Positions 55,094 to 63,367 of a stretch of 64,000 bases of DNA are shown piece after piece; the first letter of the stretch is position 1, and each line of letters opens with the position of its first letter. Origin of the DNA: Pseudoneobacillus rhizosphaerae (lineage in GTDB: Bacteria; Bacillota; Bacilli; Bacillales; Cytobacillaceae); NCBI RefSeq assembly GCF_917563885.1, contig NZ_CAKJTG010000024.1:1-64000 (forward strand). The letters are read 5' to 3'. A model generated the notes under the pieces. It saw only the letters and a program-made list of their open reading frames with translations. It ran no database searches and was not told the DNA's origin. Both the position numbers and the translations under genes were made by a program.

Positions 55094-56116
55094 TTATTTT
55101 ACTGACCCACTGGTTTTTCTAATAATAAGTTCGGGCTCGAGTGTAATCCGTATAGATTGGTCAATAGCCGTTTTCCCCTCGATTATTGAAATCAAATGTT
55201 GAATGGACAGTATGGCCATTCGCTTTTTCTGTTGCGATACAGTAGTCAATCCAATAAAGGGACTTGCTGAGATGTCTATATTATCAAACCCAATAACTGA
55301 CATATCTTCAGGAATTCGCAAACCAAATCTTTTGATAGCATCCATAACGGCAATCGCCATCTGGTCGTTAGCTACGATAAAACCGGTTGGTCTCTCATGA
55401 AGATCAGCCACTAGTAAACGTAAGGTATATTGTAGAATATTCTCATAATCAAAGGGTCCCTCATAAATAAGATCTTGGTGTGGATCAATGCCGTGTTTCC
55501 TTAGCCCCAATAAATATCCGTTTAAACGATTTTGAAAGGAAGAGTATTGAATGGGTCCAGAAATATAAGCAATTCTCTTGTGCCCAAGTGTAATGAGATG
55601 CTCGACAGCAAGCATTGAGCCCTTTTCATTATCAAGCTCAATATAATTCACAGATTTAGAATCCAGGTTTCGGTTATATAACATGATTGGAATCCCCAGC
55701 TCCTGCAAATCCTTTATCTGGTCGTTCTTGCGAGTGATAGATGCGATAATCACACCATCTACCCGCTTTGCAATTAATGATTTGACACTTTGCTCAAAAA
55801 AATCCCTACGATAATCAGTATCTACTAAAATGACTTCATAGCCGGAACCCTGGGCTTCCTTAATAATCACCTTTGCCGTTTCGGCATAGAAGGGATTAGC
55901 AATATCCCCAACGATTAAACCTATCGTTCGAGTTTTATTCGTTACTAAGCTTCTCGCAAGAAAATCAGGTTCAAATCCAAGATCGTCAATGGCTTTTTGT
56001 ACCTTTTCCTTGGTTGATTGCTTGACGTGAGGATAATGATTTAGAACTTTAGAAACCGTTGGTTGAGAGACACCCGCTCGCTTCGCAACATCATAGATAG
56101 TAATTTTAGGTTTCAT
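55094..56116 (-). CDS. LacI-family transcriptional regulator
   Basis: 340 residues. N-terminal helix-turn-helix TIYDVAKRAGVSQPTVSKVLN with hinge helix, then a type 1 periplasmic-binding effector domain (GLIVGDIANPFYAE, GFIVANDQMAIAVMDA). Leads the dehydrogenase operon and has a palindrome just upstream of its start, so it probably represses itself, the dehydrogenases and possibly the tct genes. Confidence 0.94.
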   Translation of the reverse strand: MKPKITIYDVAKRAGVSQPTVSKVLNHYPHVKQSTKEKVQKAIDDLGFEPDFLARSLVTNKTRTIGLIVGDIANPFYAETAKVIIKEAQGSGYEVILVDTDYRRDFFEQSVKSLIAKRVDGVIIASITRKNDQIKDLQELGIPIMLYNRNLDSKSVNYIELDNEKGSMLAVEHLITLGHKRIAYISGPIQYSSFQNRLNGYLLGLRKHGIDPHQDLIYEGPFDYENILQYTLRLLVADLHERPTGFIVANDQMAIAVMDAIKRFGLRIPEDMSVIGFDNIDISASPFIGLTTVSQQKKRMAILSIQHLISIIEGKTAIDQSIRITLEPELIIRKTSGSVK

Positions 56117-56143
56117 TTTCCGTTCCTTTCTTTTACAGCTTTA

Positions 56144-56165
56144 ATTCGGAATGCGCATTCTGAAT
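56144..56165. promoter_or_regulatory. LacI-type operator palindrome
   Basis: ATTCGGAATGCGCATTCTGAAT, symmetric except for one pair, with a central CG as in LacI-family operators; 28 bases upstream of the lacI-type gene. Confidence 0.7.
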
Positions 56166-56170
56166 TGGAT

Positions 56171-56203
56171 AAATAAAAAGGGAACAGTTTGCATGTTCCC
56201 ATT
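56171..56203 (-). terminator. Terminator of the tctCBA operon
   Basis: On the minus strand stem GGGAACA / TGTTCCC then TTTTTATTT, just past tctA. Confidence 0.82.
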
Positions 56204-56216
56204 GTTCTTTTTTGCA

Positions 56217-57743
56217 TTACCCCTCATCATTTATGATGACATTTTTTCCTTTTAGCTTCATAAGTAGTGGGATTGTAATCCATAATACTGCGATAATTAA
56301 AAAGATTGCCGATAATGGTTCTTTATAAAACACTGCATAATCACTGTTGGATATCGTTAATGCTCTTCGGAAATTATTTTCTATCATTGGCCATAATACT
56401 AAACCTAACACTAAAGGTGCGACAGGATAATCGTTCTTTGTTAGAAAATAGCCAGCCACCCCACAGATCATTAGTAAAATCAGATCGAAGGTGGTTACTT
56501 GTACGGCATACACACCAAAAACTGAGATGGCAACAATCATTGGTATCAAATACTTCGGTGGTGTTGAGATAATCTTTGCAAATACTTTTACTAGTGGTAG
56601 ATTCAAGATTAATAGCATTAAGTTACCTAAAAACATACTTGCAATGAGTCCCCATGCGACATCAGGATGTTCTTTAAATAACATCGGTCCCGGATTGATA
56701 TTGTACATAACGAGCGCACCCATTAAAACAGCAGTCGTACCCGAACCAGGTATTCCCATTGTTAAAAGCGGTATAAGCGCCCCACCAGCTGCTGCGTTAT
56801 TGGCCGATTCAGGAGCTGCTACCCCTTCTATCGCACCTTTTCCAAAATTAGCTTTGTTCTTACTAACCTTCTTTTCAAGGAGGTATGCCATAAAGGAAGC
56901 TAACGTTGCTCCTGCTCCCGGTAATATTCCCATAAAAAATCCTAAAAGCGATCCTCTGGCAATCGGGGCAGCGCTATCTTTCAACTCTTTTTTTGTTGGT
57001 AGTAATTTTTCAATCCGGGCCAGTTTCCCAGAATGAATTTCATTATGAATAATCGTTTTAAACACTTCACCAAGGGCAAATAACCCTACAGCAACAGTTA
57101 GAAACTCCAATCCGGAATAGAGCTGTCTAAACCCGAAGGTAAAGCGGGCTACACCAGAAACAACATCAATCCCAATAGAGGCTATAAGTAAACCAAATAC
57201 TGTCATCATTAATGCCTTGGTAACCGATTTTCCAGATAAACCACTAACTGCGCATAGTCCTAATACCATTAAAGAAAAGTAATCTGCTGGCCCAAAGTTT
57301 AATGCCATTTTTGACAAAGGCTGCGCCAAGAAAATTAATCCAATAAGAGCCACAATTCCAGCCACAAATGAACCGATTGCAGAAATGGATAAAGCGGCAC
57401 CGGCTCTTCCTTGCTTAGCCATTTGATAACCATCTATTGTCGTTGTGACTGATGAGGACTCACCAGGTGTATTTAATAGAATGGAAGTTGTGGATCCACC
57501 GTACATCGCACCATAATAAACACCAGCCAATAAAATAATCGAGCTTGTTGCTGCATCAGACGGGCTTAATCCAGATGTCATCGAGGAGGTAACTGGGATA
57601 AGTAATGCTACCCCGCTGATTGGTCCAATCCCCGGAAGCACACCCACAGCCGTTCCGATTAATACGCCAATAAAAGCAAAAATTAAATTTCGCATTGTAA
57701 ATGCTACTTCAAATCCATCAAGTAAATAGCCAAAAACGTCCAA
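56217..57743 (-). CDS. tctA: Tripartite tricarboxylate transporter, large permease TctA
   Basis: 508 residues, about twelve helices. Signature GTAVGVLPGIGPISGVALL near the N-terminus and PGESSSVTTTIDGYQMAKQ, with the repeat LGFFMGILPGAGATLASF in the second half. TTG start with GGAGG seven bases upstream. Forms the secondary-active importer with TctB and the lipoprotein TctC; transports citrate, tartrate, terephthalate or similar acids in other bacteria. Confidence 0.94.
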   Translation of the reverse strand: MDVFGYLLDGFEVAFTMRNLIFAFIGVLIGTAVGVLPGIGPISGVALLIPVTSSMTSGLSPSDAATSSIILLAGVYYGAMYGGSTTSILLNTPGESSSVTTTIDGYQMAKQGRAGAALSISAIGSFVAGIVALIGLIFLAQPLSKMALNFGPADYFSLMVLGLCAVSGLSGKSVTKALMMTVFGLLIASIGIDVVSGVARFTFGFRQLYSGLEFLTVAVGLFALGEVFKTIIHNEIHSGKLARIEKLLPTKKELKDSAAPIARGSLLGFFMGILPGAGATLASFMAYLLEKKVSKNKANFGKGAIEGVAAPESANNAAAGGALIPLLTMGIPGSGTTAVLMGALVMYNINPGPMLFKEHPDVAWGLIASMFLGNLMLLILNLPLVKVFAKIISTPPKYLIPMIVAISVFGVYAVQVTTFDLILLMICGVAGYFLTKNDYPVAPLVLGLVLWPMIENNFRRALTISNSDYAVFYKEPLSAIFLIIAVLWITIPLLMKLKGKNVIINDEG

Positions 57744-57755
57744 ATGTGTACCTCC

Positions 57756-58214
57756 TTAAAAGCCTAGCCACTCAGGAAAACCGGGCAAAGTTCCTTTCAT
57801 TACTACAACATACAAATAATAAATACCGAATGAAATCACACCAGAAATAATGATTGAGTTCAAGATTTTTCCCTTTTCCATAATTTGGAATGCGAGAAAC
57901 AAGAACAAGAAGGTACTAATTACATATCCTAAAGGCTCAAGTAACAAACAATATAGAGTAGCGATGCCAATGAGAATGAAAAAGCGCTTATATTGTAATT
58001 TTTCCTTCTGTTCATCTGAGTTTTTCACACGGAAAGTTTGATAAAAGTTGATTAATGATAATAAGGATAAAACGATAGCCAAAACCATTGGCAGCATACC
58101 TGGTCCAATCGTACTACCAAATGATCCCTTTAACATCTTGGTACTTTCAAAAATAAACACCGCACAAAGTGCAACCATACCGATACTTAAACTACGATCA
58201 AACGTTTTGTTCAA
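57756..58214 (-). CDS. tctB: Tripartite tricarboxylate transporter, small permease TctB
   Basis: 152 residues, four membrane helices. Start placed at the TTG at 58214, six bases after GGAGG; the frame stays open for 18 codons further, but those codons lie in a hairpin and have no site. Family sequence is weakly conserved; identity rests on hydrophobicity and position between tctC and tctA. Confidence 0.88.
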   Translation of the reverse strand: MNKTFDRSLSIGMVALCAVFIFESTKMLKGSFGSTIGPGMLPMVLAIVLSLLSLINFYQTFRVKNSDEQKEKLQYKRFFILIGIATLYCLLLEPLGYVISTFLFLFLAFQIMEKGKILNSIIISGVISFGIYYLYVVVMKGTLPGFPEWLGF

Positions 58215-58232
58215 AATACCCCTCCTACAACA

Positions 58233-58268
58233 ATGAGTGAGAAAGAGCAAATGCTTTTTCTCACTCAT
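58233..58268 (-). other. Intercistronic stem-loop between tctC and tctB
   Basis: Perfect 12-bp stem ATGAGTGAGAAA (58233-58244) and TTTCTCACTCAT (58257-58268), no T run. Like the hairpin at 26408, it follows a solute-binding-protein gene. Confidence 0.75.
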
Positions 58269-58328
58269 CCAAAAATGTATCCTTTTAATTTGCTTTAAAC
58301 TTAGAATAAAGAACCCAGTTTCAGCTGT

Positions 58329-59360
58329 TTATTTGGCTAAGCCCAATTTTTTATAAAGTTCAAGATAAGCTGCCTCTTCTTTTTCCATAGAAGCAATCCA
58401 GTCCTTTGAATTCATGTAACCATCTTGAATTCCTAGTGCTGCATTTTCAGATAACCATTGATCACTTTTAGCGATTGTTGTTAATGTCTCTTCCCAGAAT
58501 GCTTTTGCTTCAGGAGACATATCTTTCGGGCCGTAAATTCCACGCCAGTTTGCTGTCGTAACATCAAAGCCTTGCTCTTTGTAAGTTGGTATGTCTGCGA
58601 AATCTCCTCCGACTCTTTCTTCAGAGCTAACTCCTAACACTCTTACATCTCCTGATTTCAAATACTCTGCAACACTAGATAGGTCAGAAGTAAGGATATC
58701 AGCGTTACCACCAAGTAATGCCGTTACTGCCTCTGAACCACCATCATAAGCAGTATATTTCACTTTATTACCATCGATACCATGAGCATCAGCAACAAGA
58801 ATAGAATTCAAGTAATCCCAAGTACCTGGTGCACCACCACCAGCAACCGTTAAGGATGATGGATCTGCTTTCAATGCATCCATAAACGACTTCAAATCTG
58901 TAAATTTAGAATCTGCTTTAACAGCTAGAACACCATAGTCAACCTGTAAACGAACTAATGGTGTTACATCACGGAAGGAAACCGTAGCAGTTCCTTCTGA
59001 CTTAATATAGTTCAATACAAACGGTGTGGAAGCTAACATAAGCTTGTAGTCATTCCCTACCTCTTGAAGTGCAAATTCAGTAGTACCAATTACTTGTCCA
59101 CCACCAGGCTTGTTTTCAACAGTGATTGGTTGATCAACTAGGCCCTGTTCAGCTGCAAGCTTGGCTACGATTCGAGAAGCCGTATCAAGTCCTCCACCAG
59201 CACCAGATGGAGCCATAATAGAAATTGCTTTTTCAGGTTTGTATTCTTTAACCTCTTTTTCTGAATCATCCCCTGAAGTTTTGTCTGTTGCATTACAGGC
59301 TGCCAAACTGAAAGCTAGTAGCCCTGTCATCATACCCATTAACCATTTCTTTTTTAGCAA
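58329..59360 (-). CDS. tctC: Tripartite tricarboxylate transporter receptor TctC
   Basis: 343 residues, lipoprotein signal with lipobox LAAC (C22). Bug-family fold: ISIMAPSGAGGGLDTASR near the start and ENKPGGGQVIGTTEF, the carboxylate-binding loops of this family. Captures an organic acid outside the cell for TctAB. First gene of the operon; a promoter and a cre-like site lie upstream. Confidence 0.94.
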   Translation of the reverse strand: MLKKKWLMGMMTGLLAFSLAACNATDKTSGDDSEKEVKEYKPEKAISIMAPSGAGGGLDTASRIVAKLAAEQGLVDQPITVENKPGGGQVIGTTEFALQEVGNDYKLMLASTPFVLNYIKSEGTATVSFRDVTPLVRLQVDYGVLAVKADSKFTDLKSFMDALKADPSSLTVAGGGAPGTWDYLNSILVADAHGIDGNKVKYTAYDGGSEAVTALLGGNADILTSDLSSVAEYLKSGDVRVLGVSSEERVGGDFADIPTYKEQGFDVTTANWRGIYGPKDMSPEAKAFWEETLTTIAKSDQWLSENAALGIQDGYMNSKDWIASMEKEEAAYLELYKKLGLAK

Positions 59361-59389
59361 TTGAATCCCCTCCGTTTTATCTATCTATT

Positions 59390-59403
59390 TGGTATCGCTT
59401 TCA
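59390..59403 (-). promoter_or_regulatory. cre-like catabolite repression site
   Basis: Minus strand TGAAAGCGATACCA, one mismatch from the cre consensus TGWNANCGNTNWCA, 30 bases before tctC and about 25 downstream of the proposed -10. CcpA would block elongation here when better carbon is present. Confidence 0.6.
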
Positions 59404-59427
59404 TAAATAACTTTAAAATAGTTTTCT

Positions 59428-59456
59428 ATTAAAATAAAATTCACTCTTCTTATCAA
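59428..59456 (-). promoter_or_regulatory. Candidate tctCBA promoter
   Basis: Minus strand TTGATA (59451-59456), 17-base spacer, TTTAAT (59428-59433). Confidence 0.5.
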
Positions 59457-59603
59457 TAGCCATAACTTTTAATTATGTTACTATTCTTTATCTTTCATAT
59501 ATAATGAAGATTCAGAATATATTGAAGTATAAAATACCTGTCAGAATGATAGTATTTGCCTCTCATTATATTCCCCTTTGTTATAATATACCATTCATTT
59601 TTG

Positions 59604-59632
59604 CTATTGTAGTAATTTATTTTACTATTGTA
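59604..59632 (+). promoter_or_regulatory. Direct repeat upstream of the RraA-like gene
   Basis: CTATTGTA at 59604-59611 and 59625-59632, 21 bases apart (two helical turns), just after a TATAAT at 59582-59587. It could be a regulator site; the bound protein is unknown. Confidence 0.4.
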
Positions 59633-59673
59633 AAATTTAAGTAAATTCTTTTTTTACCCTAAGGAGGGCAATT

Positions 59674-60291
59674 ATGAACAATATTCTAACTGCATTTGAA
59701 GAAATTCCAACAACATGTATTTCCGATACTATGCAAGGGCTAAATAATATGGATCCTTCTATTAAACCTTTAAAAGAAGAGTATAGAGTTGCGGGGCGTG
59801 CCTTTACGGTGAAAATGCCAGTTGGTGATAACGAATGTGTATTACGCGCAATTAGAGAAGCTAAACCGGGAGATATTCTCGTTGTGGATGCAAAGGGGGA
59901 TACCTATCGAACCATCGCAGGAGACTTCATTATTGGTCTTGCTCAAACATTAGGTATCAAAGGAATTGTCACTGATGGGGTCATTCGTGACATAGTAGGT
60001 GTAAAAAAACTTAATTATCCTGTTTTCTGCAAAGGGACAACCGTAGCAGCAAGCGCAAAAGCAGGCTGGGGCCAAGTTAACGTACCTATCTCTTGTGGTG
60101 GAACCTCTGTTAACCCAGGAGATATTATTGTTGCGGACGCAGATGGAGTAGTTGTCATCCCAAAAGAGATTGAGGAAGATGTATTAAAGAAAGCAAAAGA
60201 CAAACTAATTTTCGATCAAGAAAGAGAAGAAAAAATTTCTGGAAACCCTGAAGCAATTCGCAACTATTTAGATAGTATGCTGTCTAAATAG
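59674..60291 (+). CDS. RraA-family/HMG aldolase-like protein
   Basis: 205 residues, class II (divalent metal) pyruvate-aldolase relatives of RraA. GIVTDGVIRD holds the substrate R and metal D; VAGRAFTVKMP and DADGVVVIPKE are also family segments. Named activities are 4-hydroxy-4-methyl-2-oxoglutarate/4-carboxy-4-hydroxy-2-oxoadipate aldolase and oxaloacetate decarboxylase. AAGGAGGGC before the ATG. Divergent from tctCBA, so it likely cleaves a metabolite of the imported acid. Confidence 0.88.
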   Translation: MNNILTAFEEIPTTCISDTMQGLNNMDPSIKPLKEEYRVAGRAFTVKMPVGDNECVLRAIREAKPGDILVVDAKGDTYRTIAGDFIIGLAQTLGIKGIVTDGVIRDIVGVKKLNYPVFCKGTTVAASAKAGWGQVNVPISCGGTSVNPGDIIVADADGVVVIPKEIEEDVLKKAKDKLIFDQEREEKISGNPEAIRNYLDSMLSK

Positions 60292-60483
60292 TAGACGATT
60301 ATCTTAATGAATCTTAGTGCAAAGGAAGGGAGATAAGTAATTATTATCTCCTTTTTTTGCCTATTTGTATCCCATCATTTAAAACAAATAGATACCTATT
60401 TCGAAAACTAAATGTATATATTTTATTAAAATTTAATGCTCAGCTTGTAATTACTGTTGAGCATATATTAGGAGTGTTTCTTT

Positions 60484-61260
60484 ATGAAAGATGATCAAAT
60501 AAAAGCAAAAGTTCAGGAACAGTTCGCTAAGAATGCTGAAAAGTATGTAAGTAGTGCCACTCATGCCAAAGGTACAGACCTTGAGGCTATGGTCCAATGG
60601 CTACAACCATCGCAGGATTGGACATTCTTGGATGTAGCTACAGGTGGAGGACATGTAAGTAAAACAATCTCTCCTCATGTTGGCCAAGTTTTCGCTACCG
60701 ATCTTACACCACAAATGTTGGCCACTGCTAGAAAGCACCTAACGGCTACCTGTAACAATGTATATTATATTTTGGCAGATGCAGAAGCCTTACCATTTTT
60801 GGATGAAACATTTGATGCAGTTGCTTGTCGCATTGCGGCTCATCATTTTCCAAATCCACAAAACTTTGTTGCAGAAGTTTCCCGTGTATTAAAACCAGGG
60901 GGTAAGTTTTTGCTTATCGATAATGTAGCACCTTTAGATGCTGAATTAGATCATTTCATGAATACTACAGAAAAGCTTAGAGATGAAAGTCACGGAAGAT
61001 GTTTTACCATTCAGGAATGGTCACATTGGTTTAATGAACAAGGACTCGTGATCACTAAATCTGAAAATCGGAGGAAATCATTTGATTTTCCAGTTTGGGT
61101 CCGACGAACAACTAAAACGGAGGAACAAGTCGATTCAGTAGTGAACCACATCCTAGGTGCAAACGAAGCAACACAGGATTATTTTTCAGTTGTCGTTACA
61201 AATGGAGAAATCCAGTCCTTCCAGATTGATGAATGGATGGTTTTGGTTGAGAAGGCTTAA
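60484..61260 (+). CDS. Class I SAM-dependent methyltransferase
   Basis: 258 residues. Motif I LDVATGGGHVSKTI, then DLTPQMLATARK, DAEALPFLDETFDAVACRIAAHH (in parts) and LKPGGKFLLIDN, the layout of UbiE/YcgJ-type Methyltransf_11 enzymes. Soluble cytosolic protein; methyl acceptor unknown. Stand-alone gene closed by a terminator. Confidence 0.9.
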   Translation: MKDDQIKAKVQEQFAKNAEKYVSSATHAKGTDLEAMVQWLQPSQDWTFLDVATGGGHVSKTISPHVGQVFATDLTPQMLATARKHLTATCNNVYYILADAEALPFLDETFDAVACRIAAHHFPNPQNFVAEVSRVLKPGGKFLLIDNVAPLDAELDHFMNTTEKLRDESHGRCFTIQEWSHWFNEQGLVITKSENRRKSFDFPVWVRRTTKTEEQVDSVVNHILGANEATQDYFSVVVTNGEIQSFQIDEWMVLVEKA

Positions 61261-61295
61261 AATTTATGTTGAATGATTGGATTTTCGATGTGTTT

Positions 61296-61337
61296 TGTCC
61301 TTCATTGGCCATGCCTTATGAAGGACATTTGCGTTTT
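61296..61337. terminator. Terminator between the methyltransferase and CDF genes
   Basis: Stem TGTCCTTCAT / ATGAAGGACA, followed by TTTGCGTTTT on the plus strand; also usable by the convergent gene. Confidence 0.75.
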
Positions 61338-61339
61338 GT

Positions 61340-62209
61340 TTAGTCCGGTTCAATGTGAACAATTACATCATAAACTTTGTGTTCTGCAATTAATTTGTTT
61401 TCAACCATAGAGGCAATATCATGAGCACCCTTTACATCTAATGCGGGATTGACAAGAATTACAATATCGACCACCACATTATTTCCATAGTTTCTTGCTT
61501 TAATATCTTTAACTCCTTTTACACCATAACAATTAGTGATTGATGCTTTGTATGTATCTAATTGTGTCTGATCAAATCCATCGGTTAAGTGATGTGACGC
61601 ATCACGAAAAATATCCCATGCTGTCTTACAAATGATTATACCAACTATCACTGCTGTGATAGGGTCTAGCCAAGGGAGACCGAATTGAGCACCGATAATT
61701 CCTATAAAAGTCCCAACACTCACCCATGCATCAGATAGATTATCCTTTGCGGCTGCCATGACAGATTGGCTATTGATTTCTCTTGCCAGTTTACTATTAT
61801 ACCGATAAACAAAATACATAACTAAAGCACAAAAGAGTCCTGTCCAAGCTGCGATTAAATCTGGAGATTGATCTATTGGACTAAACATACTGGAAAATGC
61901 CAGAATGATTACCTGGATTCCAACAGCCATCATTATAAAAGAAGCTACCATGGAAGCAATTGTTTCTGCTTTCCAGTGTCCATAAGGATGGTCATCATCA
62001 GCTGGTCGTTGGGATAATTTTAGACCAATTAATACGGCTATAGAGGCAATGATATCCGTCGTATTGTTCAATCCATCTGCTTTTAAGGCTTCAGAATTGG
62101 CCAATACTCCTACTGCCAATTTTAATGAGGATAAACAAAGATAAGCAATAATACTTATGATCGCTCCACGTTCTCCTCTTTTTAAATCCAGATAAGCTTG
62201 TTCTTCCAT
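61340..62209 (-). CDS. Cation diffusion facilitator (Mn/Zn exporter)
   Basis: 289 residues from the ATG at 62209, with GGGGTG six bases upstream; a GTG at 62218 is inside that site. Six membrane helices then a cytosolic metal domain. Metal site residues in ALKADGLNNTTDII and DNLSDAW; HPYGHWKAE between helices. Asn/Asp composition of the site and similarity to MneP/MneS suggest manganese export; zinc cannot be excluded. Confidence 0.9.
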   Translation of the reverse strand: MEEQAYLDLKRGERGAIISIIAYLCLSSLKLAVGVLANSEALKADGLNNTTDIIASIAVLIGLKLSQRPADDDHPYGHWKAETIASMVASFIMMAVGIQVIILAFSSMFSPIDQSPDLIAAWTGLFCALVMYFVYRYNSKLAREINSQSVMAAAKDNLSDAWVSVGTFIGIIGAQFGLPWLDPITAVIVGIIICKTAWDIFRDASHHLTDGFDQTQLDTYKASITNCYGVKGVKDIKARNYGNNVVVDIVILVNPALDVKGAHDIASMVENKLIAEHKVYDVIVHIEPD

Positions 62210-62369
62210 TATTTTCACCCCATTTGTTACTCCAAATATATTATGGAACGAAAATATCTAGTGGGTCTAGAGAAACCTTTTGTCCACTTTCTAACATTGT
62301 AAAAGGTATGAAAAAAAGTTTCTCAAGGTAAAAACCTGTTGTCTTATGGGGAATGAATCTGTACATTGG

Positions 62370-62397
62370 AAAAACCCATCCAAAATTGGGTGGGTTC
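62370..62397 (-). terminator. Terminator after the FMN reductase gene
   Basis: On the minus strand stem AACCCACCC / GGATGGGTT with one G-U pair, then TTTCC. Confidence 0.7.
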
Positions 62398-62431
62398 TAA
62401 CTAACTATATTCGATCCAAAACCTGTAATGT

Positions 62432-63028
62432 TTAACGTAACGTTTTTAATGCACCACTCCATGCGTTAACTTGGTCGAGCATTGCATTAACATTATCAAG
62501 GTGTAAATCAGCAGGTTTGAAAACCGTTCCGTTTTCGAAATCTGTAAATAAAGATAAAGTTGGATGAACTCTAACATCTGCAATCAATAATTCGCCACAG
62601 ATTCCACGCAGATGCTCCGCCGCACGTGCGCCACCTGTTGACCCATAACTAACAATACCAGCCGCTTTATTGTTCCATGCTTCACGAGCAAAATCCAGTG
62701 CATTTTTCAATGCTCCTGTGATGCTGTGATTGTATTCTTGAACGATAAATACGAATCCATCTAGACTTGCAAGCTTGCCGTTCCAATCTGCTATTCCGGG
62801 CTCAGAGCCGTCTGTTGTACCTAGAAATGGTAAATTAAAATCCGCAATATCAACAATTTCATAATCAGCATCGCCACGTTTATCAGCAATACCTTTAACC
62901 CACTCACCTACTTGCGGACTTACTCGCCCTTGACGTGTACTTCCTAAAATGATTCCAATTTTTAATTTTTCTGTCACTTTTACTTCCTCCTCAACTTTTT
63001 TTCCAAATAATTTACTAAAAAAACCCAT
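62432..63028 (-). CDS. NADPH-dependent FMN reductase
   Basis: About 198 residues from the ATG at 63028. Flavodoxin-like fold: LGSTRQGRVSPQVGEW binds FMN phosphate, QEYNHSITGALKNALDF and YGSTGGARAAEHLR complete the site. Reduces FMN or quinones and azo compounds with NADPH. The frame extends to an ATG at 63142 with an AGGAAAG site nine bases before it, so a longer form (236 residues) is possible. The MGFFSKLFGKKVEEE extension is not part of the core fold. Confidence 0.85.
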   Translation of the reverse strand: MGFFSKLFGKKVEEEVKVTEKLKIGIILGSTRQGRVSPQVGEWVKGIADKRGDADYEIVDIADFNLPFLGTTDGSEPGIADWNGKLASLDGFVFIVQEYNHSITGALKNALDFAREAWNNKAAGIVSYGSTGGARAAEHLRGICGELLIADVRVHPTLSLFTDFENGTVFKPADLHLDNVNAMLDQVNAWSGALKTLR

Positions 63029-63367
63029 CCCATACACCACCAATTTTTTTCGGTCAGTATTCCTAAGGATATCAAGTACAAATAGGGTCCTTGCACCTAC
63101 TTGACAGACGTTCTGCAAGAGCATTAATTCAAACTCTTTCATTTATTAATTCTTTCCTATTCTCTTGATCAGCATTCTTACCTTTACTTGAAATTTTTAA
63201 ATCCCTTTCAAAGATTTCACTTTATTTTAAAATTTCACTACACACTTAAAAACCTGCCGATTTTTTGTTAAAAAAACACTAGACGATAAAAGAGTATCGT
63301 GTTATCATACTACCATACTAATACGTTAATACTTTAATAAACTAAAGCAAAATACAGGAGGCTCATC

